From the NCBI GenBank assembly GCA_038087015.1, contig JASBNA010000091.1, positions 62,001 through 126,000 of the forward strand: a stretch of DNA of 64,000 nucleotides, read 5' to 3'. The notes under the pieces were generated by a model. The model did not search any database and was not told where the DNA came from. It saw nothing but the letters and a program-made list of their open reading frames with translations. The stretch is from Cerrena zonata. Its lineage: Eukaryota; Basidiomycota; Agaricomycetes; Polyporales; Cerrenaceae. Shown piece by piece: positions 1 to 10,488 of the stretch. The stretch's first letter is position 1. The number at the start of each line of letters is the position of its first letter. The translations under genes were made by a program, and so were the position numbers.

Positions 1-1
1 T

Positions 2-1876
2 ATCATCTTGAATGAAGTTGATGGTTGGGTTAAACCTGGCCAGGTTACTGCTTTAATGGGTGCTTCTGGTGCTGGTAAAACTACATTATTGAATGCTTTA
101 TCTGAAAGATTGACCAGTGGTGTTATAACCTCTGGTACCAGAATGGTGAATGGTCGTCCTTTGGATTCTTCTTTCCAAAGATCAATTGGGTATGTCCAAC
201 AACAGGATTTGCATTTGGAAACTTCCACAGTCCGTGAAGCTTTAAGTTTCTCTGCCTACTTAAGACAACCTCAATCAGTTCCAAAAGCTGAAAAAGATGC
301 TTATGTTGATTACATTATCCATTTATTAGAAATGGAGAAATATTCAGATGCTATTGTTGGTGTTGCTGGTGAAGGTTTAAATGTTGAACAACGTAAAAGA
401 TTAACCATTGGTGTTGAATTAGTTGCTAAACCTAAATTATTGGTTTTCTTAGATGAACCTACTTCAGGTTTGGATTCTCAAACTGCTTGGTCTATTTGTA
501 AGTTGATTAGAAAATTGGCTGATCATGGACAAGCTATTTTATGTACTATTCATCAGCCTTCAGCCATTTTAATGAAAGAATTCGACAGATTGTTGTTCTT
601 ACAGAAGGGCGGCCAAACAGTATATTTTGGTGATTTAGGTAAGGAATGTACTACTTTGATCAATTATTTTGAAAAATACGGTGCTGCAAAATGTCCTCCA
701 CAAGCAAATCCAGCTGAATGGATGTTACAAGTTATTGGTGCTGCTCCAGGATCTCATGCTAGTCAAGACTACCATGAAGTGTGGAAAAATTCAAGTGAGC
801 ATAAGGAAATAAATTACGAATTAGATCAAATGGAAGCCGAATTACCTAAAAGACCTCATGAAACAGCCGAGGAAGATGCTAGATCTTTCGCTGCTTCATA
901 TTGGACTCAGTACTATTATGTTACTAAGAGGGTTTTCGAACAATATTGGAGATCACCTTCTTATACTTGGTCAAAAGTCACAATGTCGGTTTTCACAGGT
1001 CTTTTCAATGGATTCACATTTTTCAAAGCTGATCGTTCTCTTCAAGGGCTTCAGAATCAAATGTTTTCGGTTTTCATGTTTTTTGTTATCTTCACTACTT
1101 TGATTCAACAATATTTACCATATTTTGTTTCTCAAAGAGATCTATACGAAGTTAGGGAAAGACCTTCTAAAACATTTTCATGGGTCGCTTTCATCCTTTC
1201 TCAAATTACTGCTGAAATTCCTTGGAATGTTTTCTGCGGTACTTTAGCATTCTTTTGCTGGTACTATCCGTTAGGTCTTTATGTCAATTCGTTTCCAACA
1301 AATACGGTAAACGAAAGGGGTGCTCTTATGTGGATTGTCATTGTTCTTTTTTTCATTTATAGTTCAACTATGGGGCAACTATGTATATCTTTCAATGAGA
1401 TTGCAGATAATGCGGCTAATCTAGCCCTGTTGTTATTTACCATGTGCTTGACTTTCTGTGGTGTCTTAGCTAGTAGTAATGCTATGCCTAGGTTTTGGAT
1501 ATTCATGTACAGATGCAATCCATTTACATACTTAGTTTCTGTAATTTTATCTACTGGGTTGGCACACTCTTATGTTGAATGTTCTAAAAATGAATACTTA
1601 CATTTCAATCCACTGGGTGGTCAAACTTGTGGTGAATATATGAAGGCTTACATGCTGGTTGCAGGTGGATATTTAACTGATGAGTCTGCAACCAAAGATT
1701 GCAGTTTCTGTACTACCAAATATACAGATGTGTTTTTGAAAAGTGTTGCTGCAAATTATGATACCAGGGGCCGTGATATTGGTATATTCATTGCTTTTAT
1801 TTTTATTAACATTTTTCTAACAATATTTTTCTACTGGTGGGCAAGAGTGCCTAAAGGGACTCGTGAAAAGAAGTAG
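2..1876 (+). CDS. CDR/PDR5-type multidrug ABC transporter, C-terminal half (5' end outside window)
   Basis: Plasma-membrane drug-efflux pump of the fungal pleiotropic drug resistance (ABCG) family. The frame is open to the window edge, so roughly the second half of a protein of about 1500 residues is present. Seen: second nucleotide-binding domain with Walker A (GASGAGKTT), PDR-type signature (LNVEQRKRLTIG), Walker B (LLVFLDEP), D-loop SGLD and H-loop (TIHQPS), followed from about residue 310 by six hydrophobic segments and the family ending RVPKGTREKK. A CTG codon at 1427-1429 (translated Leu by the standard code) lies where I recall Ser/Thr in relatives, which fits CUG-Ser decoding. Which CDR paralogue this is cannot be decided without the N-terminal half. 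Confidence 0.93.
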   Translation: MILNEVDGWVKPGQVTALMGASGAGKTTLLNALSERLTSGVITSGTRMVNGRPLDSSFQRSIGYVQQQDLHLETSTVREALSFSAYLRQPQSVPKAEKDAYVDYIIHLLEMEKYSDAIVGVAGEGLNVEQRKRLTIGVELVAKPKLLVFLDEPTSGLDSQTAWSICKLIRKLADHGQAILCTIHQPSAILMKEFDRLLFLQKGGQTVYFGDLGKECTTLINYFEKYGAAKCPPQANPAEWMLQVIGAAPGSHASQDYHEVWKNSSEHKEINYELDQMEAELPKRPHETAEEDARSFAASYWTQYYYVTKRVFEQYWRSPSYTWSKVTMSVFTGLFNGFTFFKADRSLQGLQNQMFSVFMFFVIFTTLIQQYLPYFVSQRDLYEVRERPSKTFSWVAFILSQITAEIPWNVFCGTLAFFCWYYPLGLYVNSFPTNTVNERGALMWIVIVLFFIYSSTMGQLCISFNEIADNAANLALLLFTMCLTFCGVLASSNAMPRFWIFMYRCNPFTYLVSVILSTGLAHSYVECSKNEYLHFNPLGGQTCGEYMKAYMLVAGGYLTDESATKDCSFCTTKYTDVFLKSVAANYDTRGRDIGIFIAFIFINIFLTIFFYWWARVPKGTREKK

Positions 1877-2189
1877 TTTAGTATCTATATAATAAATTCA
1901 ATTTTTAATATATGCTTTATTAAAAAAAAACAGGTTATCTCTTTGATTTTAGACGTCACTGTATTACTTTGACTCAAAGACTGATTGCAGTCAAAATAAT
2001 TAGCGATGATTATCGGTCTTTTTGCACCTCTTTTTTTGAACCTCTTTTTTTGCACCCAAAAACACTTTGTTCACAAATTAAAAAAAGGGAGTCTACAGCA
2101 CGATGGTTTCCATTATGGTCTCCCACTAACGTACTCATCATCGCTCTCAGCGGCTTAATAATTATTGATCGGACGGGTAATCATGCTTA

Positions 2190-3230
2190 ATGCTGGATAT
2201 GGCCGTAGACGTCTGTTGCTTTCTGATGGATGTAGCAGCTGAAAAATTCATTTTAAAGAATTTAGATGTACGGATGCTGTGGGTGCAAATTATCATCTCC
2301 CCAGACTTCACTAAGGCAGAACAACACTATGTCAAGGCCTGGGAAACACTCATCAAGCCACACCTCAAAGATAACTTCAACCTTCTACCTCCAACTGAGT
2401 ACAGTTGGGAAGAATAAAATGCACTCATGACGCAACCATTGCCAGATGCGGCTTTTGCAAATCTTCCTACGATTAAACCGGATTTTTTTTCAAAAGACCA
2501 GCTATAAGCACCAAATCACCAAGTATAAAGACAAAGACGCGGAACTTGGGTCTAAACAGCTCACAGCTCTTGCCTCTTGCTCGGCAGACAAATGGAAAAA
2601 GTTTTGGAAACATATCAAGACCTTCTATTTCTCTCTCGACGTCAACACTGATCACATCCATATCTTCAACCTAGGTCTTAAACTATGGACATTTGTGAAC
2701 AAGCCCCAATGTCTGTTTTGCGGTCGCCAGGTAGACCCCAGAGTTTCCCGGGACATTATTCCAGACGAGTTTCTCACCCATGTCTATTTAGAGTGCGTGC
2801 AACTTATCTCATTTGGGCTTACTGCCAGTATCCTTCGACACAAACTGTCCCTGACAGAGCTTGGTCTCTTTTTATAGCCAACGCTTCTCTGGACACCAAA
2901 CAAATCCGAACTATTAATAGATACCACCTGATCCTTTTAAAAGTTCAGGGTTTTCGACTATCGCAGAAGCAGGAGTCAGAAAGACTTCCTGCGTTACGCA
3001 GAAAGGCTGCGAAAAAGTTGGTATCTTATTATATTTCGGCACTCAATCTATAAATTAAACTAAGTAGTTCCTCTGGGAGCTCAACTCAACCAGCACCAAC
3101 CATTTCTATCACATCACTTAATTCAACATGGTTTTTCTTGACTAAACATAGTCTTTCCTACTCTAGTAATATATCAGTAAATAGTTATTAAATATATATT
3201 CTTATATGATAAAAAAAAAAAAAAAAAAAA
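2190..3230 (+). mobile_element. 5'-truncated, decayed LINE (L1-clade, Zorro-like) fragment with poly(A) tail
   Basis: Coding-like segments in two alternating frames (2190-2417, 2446-2877, 2685-3053) are followed by about 155 nt of untranslated sequence and an uninterrupted A20 tract at 3211-3230. The 2446 frame carries a C-x2-C ... H-x4-C motif (CLFCG then HVYLEC) preceded by a Trp-containing stretch, which resembles the zinc-knuckle end of L1-type reverse transcriptases. The last segment is basic and ends at 3053. Frame changes and 5' truncation mean it is inactive. The left border is uncertain and may lie nearer 1960. I found no convincing target-site duplication. The LINE assignment is inference from the finger motif plus the A-tail. 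Confidence 0.55.
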
Positions 3231-4743
3231 GCAAAAAGAATCCCAAGTTAATACACTCAGCTAACCTTGAAGTTAATGTTAAGAGTAAGTTTGTGCCAGA
3301 CGATAAAGGTCTGTCGATGATGTCTTGGTCTGATATACATCAGAGCCCATCACATACTTCATCAAGCTGAGGTTTAAGCAAAGGTGTTACAACATCCCTT
3401 GTGAAACGACGTCGGAAAAAGTGTCCATCACAAAGACATGTATATAGTAGGCATTTCCTTGTTAAACGGAAATGCTAAGAAGACTTTTTGTAGTGCTGAA
3501 GTTAGTTGCTAAACCTATTGGTCAATGGATTGAAGTGTAGGTCGATGCCTAAAGAGAGTTTTATAATGTATATTTTAATGATGGTTTTTATTATATTGGT
3601 ATTAAAGAAATTTTCCCTTAAATAACAGCTAAAATCATCCACTTAGTAAATCAATCTACATCTTATTGTCATGAGTATGTATCTGACTAATTGCTTTTGC
3701 GTGTATTATGGTGGTCCATTATTATAATTGTGTTTACAAGTTAAATACTTGAGTACGACAGAGGTCTGATCTACCCACATAAGCCGATAGTTTGTGTGCT
3801 GCATGAAACATTGTGAAGGTTTCACTATCTTTCTCAATGTAAAGCGTCTGAGTTCTTTTTTGACGGACCACCAGGGTCTGTCGATGATTTATAAACAAAC
3901 CATACTTAGCAAAGACAGTTTATAAGTACTCTTTTGGTTTGAAGTTTAGTTGAGCTTAGTTTAATGGCTAGAACATTTTTCTTTGACATTACATGTTATT
4001 TTTCTTTTAATAGCAACATACTATTCAATAATAATGTATCTACTTATATTGAATTATGTGGGTAGATCAGACCTCTATCGTCCACATGTGTCCGGAGGAT
4101 GAACATAGTTTTCAAGACGAAAGACCATAACACACGCAATAAGATGCTAGTCAGATACGGACTATTATCGAAAGGTGGTGGATTAATTTACCATTTCATC
4201 ACATGGTTATTAAAGGGAAAATATATTACCGAAAAACCTCTGTTTGGCCCAAGGACCTATAATTCAAGTAATGAAGTAGTTACTAAGGTCTACGGTTCAC
4301 ACCATAAAGAAAAAGAAAGATTCTTTTCACTCCCACTGACGTGGAAATATCTACTCATATATCTAATTAATAATATATAGGATGGCTTTGGGGAGAGGCA
4401 TCATAAAAAATAGTAGTAAATACGATTATACTTCGTATTGATGGTCTGACATTTCTTCAAGCTGTACTTCTCTTAACAAATCACAATTCATGGTTGGTGC
4501 CCATTCAAAATGTAATTTTGAAAAGGAAGTTCCGATTAATTAAGATTTTTGCAGAAAACTTACACAAACATACAAATACCTCTAGGCCCAGCAAAATTTT
4601 TAATAAAGGAAGAAAATGTCCTCAACAACACAAATCAATCAAGAAACACATCAAAACTCGAAAATTGTTTTTACATACCATTTTAAATGCCGAAAACATA
4701 AGACTGATCAGAAAACCCACCTGCTCAAAAACTTTATAAATCG
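3231..4743. other. Gene-poor repeat-bearing tract upstream of tRNA-Glu
   Basis: No convincing gene. The tract contains an inverted-repeat element (3755-4081), two copies of the 14-mer GGTCTGTCGATGAT near 3310 and 3875, and AT-rich filler. Two open frames (4099-4380 and 4494-4739) have no recognisable domain and I treat them as chance. Its position just 5' of a tRNA gene suits decayed retroelement debris, which in yeasts often gathers there, but I cannot identify an intact LTR. Confidence 0.5.
3755..4081. repeat. Terminal-inverted-repeat element (about 327 bp)
   Basis: A 28-nt inverted repeat with one mismatch bounds this segment: left arm 3755-3782 (core AGGTCTGATCTACCCACATA), right arm 4054-4081. 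The interior is AT-rich and has no meaningful ORF, so this looks like a MITE or another non-autonomous element rather than a gene. No clear target duplication is visible beside the arms. Confidence 0.6.
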
Positions 4744-4815
4744 TCCGATATAGTGTAACGGCTAGCACGGTTCGCTTTCACCGAGCAAACCCGGGTTCGA
4801 CTCCCGGTATCGGAA
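4744..4815 (+). tRNA. tRNA-Glu (anticodon UUC)
   Basis: 72-nt cloverleaf without intron. The acceptor stem TCCGATA pairs with TATCGGA at 4808-4814, with discriminator A at 4815. The anticodon loop CTTTCAC contains TTC, closed by a 5-bp stem (GTTCG/CGAGC). The T-arm has GGTTCGACTCC. The sequence matches the yeast tRNA-Glu consensus closely, including the A-box region TAGTGTAACGGCTAG. Discriminator base and full pairing indicate a functional gene. Confidence 0.96.
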
Positions 4816-4823
4816 GATTCTTA

Positions 4824-4831
4824 TTTTTTTT
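4824..4831 (+). terminator. RNA polymerase III terminator of tRNA-Glu
   Basis: Run of eight T residues beginning 9 nt after the tRNA 3' end, the usual Pol III stop signal. Confidence 0.85.
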
Positions 4832-5188
4832 ATATGATTCACATTGTACGCACCGCTGCCAATTTCAGATTCCGCGTGGTCAACCACGGTCTGGGATGAT
4901 TCTTTTGAGAAGTCATTCATCTTGTTTGAGAATGAGTCAATGACCATCTGGCAATAAGCCAGCTAGGGTTAGGGGTTAAGGAAAGTGCCCATGCGAATAG
5001 GAACGTTGCTACGTAACGTCATTAGCAGTTCCCATCGCAGCCATTTTTTGCGGGACTCTAAATGACTAATGGGTTCCGTGTTGTGCGAAGCGATCCTCGA
5101 GAATTGTTTTACAAGTATACAAGTATACAAGGATGAATTTATGAAGAAGTTAATAAATTATATTAGACTATAGGATATCTAGAAATGA
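4832..5188. other. Intergenic, tRNA-Glu to small unknown gene
   Basis: Nothing firm is seen. There is a short tandem repeat of ACAAGTAT near 5111-5130 and an imperfect palindrome around TACGTA near 5010. A minus-strand frame at about 4830-4947 has a protein-like composition but no domain and no upstream continuation. Confidence 0.5.
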
Positions 5189-5623
5189 TTATTTCTTCTT
5201 TGACTTCAATCTATCCGATTGTTTGTATTGTTTATTTTTTTTAAAGTAGTGATTTGATTTGAACTTCTCAATTGGTTCTTCCATTTCGTCCAAATCATCT
5301 TCGTCTTTTAAGTTTTTTGCCAATACTTCATATTGGTTTGTATTGACTCGGTTTTCCTTTGGTTTACTCAAACGATTGGTTTGTTTCTTGTTTTGCGATA
5401 AAGCAGCCACCTCGGCATACGATAACTTTCTAGTAGTAATATCAATGAATGAATCATCGTCATCAACCGATTGTTCATTCATTGATATATTGTATAAAGT
5501 AGACTTTGTATTTGGATCTCTAAAGATGGTGGATGTTGGTATTGGTGCCTTCGCCGTAACATCTTCGGTCTTCTTAGCACTAATCCAAGAAGTTGGGAAA
5601 ATGGACCAAGTAGTTTTAAACAT
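5189..5623 (-). CDS. Small hydrophilic protein of unknown function (144 aa)
   Basis: I do not recognise this gene. The open frame extends to 5746, but the part upstream is a poly-(IY) shadow of a TA microsatellite, so the ATG at 5621-5623 (MFKTTW...) is taken as the start. The protein is acidic in the middle (a DDDD run and a DEDDLDEMEE stretch), has the short motif LSYAEVAAL at about residue 70, and ends in a strongly basic tail (RLKSKKK), which would suit a nuclear or RNA-associated protein. It lies head-to-head with PAN2, sharing a promoter region of about 590 bp. Confidence 0.7.
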   Translation of the reverse strand: MFKTTWSIFPTSWISAKKTEDVTAKAPIPTSTIFRDPNTKSTLYNISMNEQSVDDDDSFIDITTRKLSYAEVAALSQNKKQTNRLSKPKENRVNTNQYEVLAKNLKDEDDLDEMEEPIEKFKSNHYFKKNKQYKQSDRLKSKKK

Positions 5624-6216
5624 GATAAGTTTGTGGCAGTGGGAATAAAGAAAGGCAATTGATGAACTCAATTGATTAAGGTAAAAGAAAGAAGAGTAAC
5701 AATCAGGGAAGAAATCATATACGTATATATATATATATATATACAATTACGTAAATTAAAATTAAGTTAAAAACAACAACAAACCCATATGGGTTGACCC
5801 CAGGTTATATTCCCTTTTATCTCTTATCTATGGGGTCCTGCACACAACCAAGGAGGATGGGACTCCTACAAACAGTAATGGGAAAACTCGGACTCGGACG
5901 GTTCTGTTTATTCTTGCTGCTCCATGCCCGTGGAAATCATCTCTTAGATTCTATTGTATTGTTATAGGGTATAGCTATCATTACCACTATGGTACTATTC
6001 TTTTGGATAATTGTGGTTACGTTGTTTGAGTTTGCTCATTTCATGGGATCCTGGAAGGTACGGAGGTAAACATTGTGGTGTACGGAGGTAATATTTTTAT
6101 TTTGATATATGTACGGAGGTTTTGTTGGGATACTCAACGAAAATAAAAACACATTGGAAGGAAAAAGGTAACCGCCAATAGATAATAGTATAGTTGATCC
6201 ATTCAATTCTGTTATA
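5624..6216. promoter_or_regulatory. Divergent promoter region, unknown gene / PAN2
   Basis: Contains a (TA)9 run at 5724-5741, the perfect 14-nt palindrome AACCCATATGGGTT at 5782-5795, and three copies of GTACGGAGGT at 6058-6067, 6080-6089 and 6111-6120. The middle copy lies in GGTGTACGGA, the core of the Candida telomere repeat, so these may be Rap1-type sites. The function is inferred from the repetition only. Confidence 0.5.
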
Positions 6217-9200
6217 ATGGAAGGCTGGGGTGAGGTATGTATACTGTGTGGCCAGATATTTGGTGGATGGACTCAGTGTTTTACTAACATTCATTTAGGT
6301 ATCCCGAATAGCGCTAAGCGCTCCTACAAAACCGCCAAATCAATCGATAAATACAATTAATAAAGATCAAACATCAAACCAGATAACGTCGTTAGAATTT
6401 GATACCTCGACTAACTTGTTATGGTGTGGGGACTCCAATGGATATACCAGATCGTTTACTCCCCAACCGGCGTTAACCTCTCCTTTCCCGTCCACTCATT
6501 CGATTCAATTGATTCCTTATACTAAGTTCAAATCATCTATTAATCATCCAATTAACCAGCTACTAAATCATCAAAGAGGGATACTTTCATTATCTTCGAA
6601 CAATATAAACTTCAATAATAGAAGAGGATTGTGCCAGTTATCGTTAAATGCTGAATCGATTAATAATAATAACTTTAAGAATTTGAAATGTATGACTTTC
6701 AATTGTCATTCGATGAATGATTTGGTTATCGGCGGGAATAACTCCTTGTCAAAAATAAGCTTGTTGAAACCAACCGTGCTAGAATCGTTTGATTATACCG
6801 GAGATTTATCGTTTATTAATAACCTGTCAAAATTCTTAACCTTGGGTAAATCAAATGGTACCGTTGAAATCTTTGATCCTTTAGATAATAAAGTGGTGAA
6901 AAGTTTCCATGGTCACAACGGACTTTTGTCAGATTTGGACGTTTCCGGTAATTACATCGCCACTTGTGGTTATTCTCTTCGTCCAAGAAGAAATAATCAT
7001 TTGAATAATAATCACCCAAATAGTCTTAATAATCCTCCATCCCCAGATTACATGGTTGATCCCCTTGTTAATATTTATGATTTACGTATGATGCGTCCTT
7101 TGCCTCCAATCCCCTTTTCTGCAGGTGCTTCTTTTGCTAGGTTCCACCCAAAATTACCAAACATTATTATTATTTCTTCTTCCACTGGTCAATTACAATT
7201 TGTAGATATTTATGATCAATCCAACGTTTATTTATACCAAGCTAACTTATCAAATCCTTTACAGCATCATCATCCTCGTGGTTCTCTTGCTGCTGCGATT
7301 TCTTCTCCTGCATCATCCAGTTCTTTGTCAAATATGAATATAAGTGAAAATGGTGAATACCTTGTTTTCAATGACGGGTTTTCAAATGTTCATCTTTGGT
7401 CTCTATTGAATAATCCAAATAAAAATTTCTTGAATTTCCCTTCCTCTTTGGATCAACCAGACATAGTAATGCAATCCCCATCCTTAAATCCTTTACCAGT
7501 TGATTCAAATGTTCCTTTAAATTCAATCGGGATGCCATACTATAAAGAATTTTTACTAAGTAATTACCCTACAGATTTGGTTTTCCAAAAAGAATCGGCT
7601 AAATTACCAATAAAAATTGATCCTTCCTTATTCGAAATCAGTGAACAGATTGCTCTTGAACCTCATGTTGAACAACAACAGCAGCATCAACAACATCAAC
7701 CTTTGCATATCCCCAAATTTATGGCTTTTGATAAACTGAAATACTCCATTAAAGGCCGTAATACTTACCAAAAATATGAAAGTTTGAAGAATTCAAAATT
7801 ATCAAATGGTGGTAAGAAAACTACCACAACAACTATAATGCCAAAATTTTTGAGTGAAAGAGGCCCAATTGGTTCTCCAATTCCAAGTGTAAACAATTCA
7901 ACTGCAAATCTTTTGACGAAAACAGTATCAAATACCTCTAATGATCCTGATAAATCTTCAAACGATGATGAACAATTCGATACTTCTATTTTCCAATATA
8001 AAAGTGAAAAAGCTACCAGGGTCCCTAATGTTTATTTAAAACTTCAAATCCAATATTCAAAATTTGGTGTTGAAGATTTTGATTTTGATTTTTATAATAA
8101 GACTTTAACATTGAATGAATCGAATAACTCTTTAAAAATTCCCGATGATAGATTTTGTGGTTTAGAAAATAATGTTGATAATTCTTATATTAATTCATTA
8201 ATTCAACTTTATAGATTTTGTCCAATTTTTTACAATTCAGTTATAAAGAACTTGTTACCTGAATACTTACCTAATAATAATACAACAATCATAACAAATA
8301 AGAATCCTCAGGGCCTGTCAATTTTAATTGAATTAGGTTATCTATTTGATATGATGTATAAAAGTCATGGTGAACAAGTGAAGATTTCCAATTTTACCCA
8401 AGTTTTAAATCAAAATAAAAGAGCAAATGATGAAGGATTGATTAATATTGATGAATTGAGAAGTTTGAGTGGCTATGATTTGCAAAAAATTATTATAAAC
8501 TTTAACAAGTTTTTAATTGATACTATTAGTCATGATCAATTAAACCAAATTAAAAGCTTACTGAAATTTGATTTTTATGAATTTTCAAATGTTGAAAAAA
8601 TTGGTAACCTATTCAATATAGTTTTTGACGTGGAAGTTCGCTCAAATGGCTGTGAATCTTATGATCAACAACTAATCAATCAATTAAGTTTGGATTTAAT
8701 CAATCCACCGCAAAATGTATTGAATAAAATGAATGGGAATCAAGGTTTTGCCAAAAAAAATCACAGTTTGATTACTTATTTGGAATATACTGCTAACAGA
8801 GTTAAGATTGTTCCTTGTAATAACCATCCTTATCCACCTCAATTCCTTCATTCATTAGAAATTAAACAAACTTTGGTTCAATTGCCTCCAATATTATCAA
8901 TCAATTTACCTTTTAATAATCAGGAATATTCTTTAATAAAAGGTTTTAAAAAATGGTTAGTTCCTGAGTTTTACGTGGTGAAAAATCCAGTAAACAAGAA
9001 AATTAGTTTCAAACCAGTTGTAACCCAATTTAACCAAGAAGCAAGTAAATATGATTTATTAGGATATGTTTGTGAAATTAATCATGATTTAGACAACACA
9101 AAGGGAGAACATAATCTAATCAGTTATATTAAAATCAAATCATCAGCCAATTCATATTTTGCAAAAGATCAATGGTTTTTGTTCAATGATTTCTTAGTAA

Positions 9201-10075
9201 TGCCAATAAGTGAGGAAGAAGTGTTCAATATCAACTATAGTTGGAAAAAACCAACAATTCTTTGTTATCATAACGTTGATCATCCGTTGAATCAAACGTT
9301 CAACTATTTGAATCAGTCGATTATAAATAAGATTAAATTGAATGACAGTATCTTATACCGTGACCATTTTGCTTGTGGTATTAGAGAGAATTATAAACGT
9401 GAATATAAGACTTTAACAAGAGACGAAGCCCCATCTGCTGGTACTCTTGTTTCAATTGATGCAGAATTCGTTACTTTAAAACCAGAAGAATTAGAAGTGA
9501 GCTATGATGGGTTTAAAAATTTGGTGAAACCAAAAGTTTTATCGTTGGCTCGTATATCCGTTATTAGAGGTGATAATAATGACCAACAGGGAGTACCTTT
9601 CATTGATGATTACATTTTACATACTTGTCCAATTTACGATTACCTAACCAATTTCTCCGGTATCGAACCAAACGATTTAAATCCCATCAAATCAGAAAAG
9701 AACTTAGTAACTTTGCAAACTGCTTATCGTAAATTATGGATCTTAATAAATCTTGGTGTTATATTTGTTGGTCACGGCTTGAAAAATGATTTTAGAACGA
9801 TTAACTTAAAAGTACCTCAAAGCCAAATAAGGGATACGATCGATTACTTTTATTTACCTGACTTCAAACGTAAACTAAGCTTGAAATTCTTAGCGTACGT
9901 CTTATTAAAGGAAAAAGTTCAAACTGGGAATCATGACTCGATTGAAGACGCTTACACTGCATTATTATTATATAAAAAGTATATTGAATTGAACGCAATC
10001 GGTGAATTCGAATCAACCTTGCACAGAATTTACTTGGAAGGTCAACAATTAAGATTTAAGGTTCCTGAAAGTTAA
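6217..10075 (+). CDS. PAN2: PAN2, catalytic subunit of the PAN2-PAN3 poly(A) deadenylase (spliced)
   Basis: Trims mRNA poly(A) tails in the cytoplasm together with PAN3. Coding joins 6217-6234 and 6299-10075 (1264 aa). Exon 1 is only ATGGAAGGCTGGGGTGAG. The long frame has no ATG before its conserved WD40 start (LEFDTSTNLLWCGDSNG), so the intron supplies the start. Domains: WD40-like region (to about residue 400), a linker with a Gln/His run, a ubiquitin-hydrolase-like fold lacking the catalytic Cys (NSYIN), then a DEDD exonuclease with SIDAEF (D1060, E1062), GLKNDF (D1170) and HDSIEDAY (D1223). All four acidic catalytic positions are present. The identification rests on this unique domain order. 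Confidence 0.95.
6235..6298 (+). other. PAN2: PAN2 intron (64 nt, phase 0)
   Basis: 5' splice site GTATGT at 6235-6240, branch site TACTAAC at 6282-6288 and acceptor TTTAG ending at 6298. All three are perfect yeast consensus signals. Exon 1 and exon 2 join in frame, with the stop TAG at 6296-6298 lying exactly at the acceptor. Confidence 0.92.
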
Positions 10076-10488
10076 TGACTATCAATTCATGACTATCAAC
10101 ACTTTATGTATATTAGTTTATAGGTTATCTATATCAACAAATCCGTACACCAAGATGTAAAATGGCTCAAAAAAAAGAAAAAAAAATTGGTTACTTTATT
10201 GCGAGTTAAAAGGAAATTTGCATAGGAAAAGCTGGAAAACAACCTTAGTACAAGAATAAGGAAAGCTTTCGACATTCACCAGAGGTATACTCAGTGATCA
10301 TTTATATTTGCGATTGAATCTTTGAGTAGCCTTTTAACTATAAAGGTACAAGTGACGTCAATATATTGGACATTAATAAGTAACGAGTTAGAAGCAAAGA
10401 TTTTGACGAAGTTTAGGTACAATAATCGGAATCATAGTATTCATTCCTTTATCCTTATCTTAATATTATAGCGTGTGTGTGTGTGTGT
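10076..10488. promoter_or_regulatory. PAN2 3' region and TCO89 promoter, with telomere-core motif
   Basis: The 15-nt stretch at 10141-10155 is, on the minus strand, TCTTGGTGTACGGAT, identical to the junction of the C. albicans 23-bp telomere repeat as I know it, so it is a candidate Rap1 site. A (GT)8 microsatellite at 10473-10488 directly abuts the TCO89 ATG. Confidence 0.55.
10473..10488. repeat. (GT)8 microsatellite touching the TCO89 start codon
   Basis: Eight GT dinucleotides end immediately before ATG 10489, so they occupy the 5' leader of TCO89. Confidence 0.9.

Noticed and set aside
858..1103. Plus-strand frame inside the ABC transporter
   Set aside because: Lies fully within the conserved transporter frame and has no domain; it is a shadow.
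4099..4380. 93-codon ORF after the inverted-repeat element
   Set aside because: No domain, AT-rich composition, in a repeat-bearing tract; chance frame is more likely.
4494..4739. 81-codon basic ORF just before tRNA-Glu
   Set aside because: Lys/His-rich translation typical of AT-rich noncoding DNA; its end reaches the tRNA.
4960..4980. CTAGGGTTAGGGGTTAAGG resembling simple telomere repeats
   Set aside because: Only two imperfect TTAGGG-like units, and CUG-clade telomeres have long complex repeats; coincidence.
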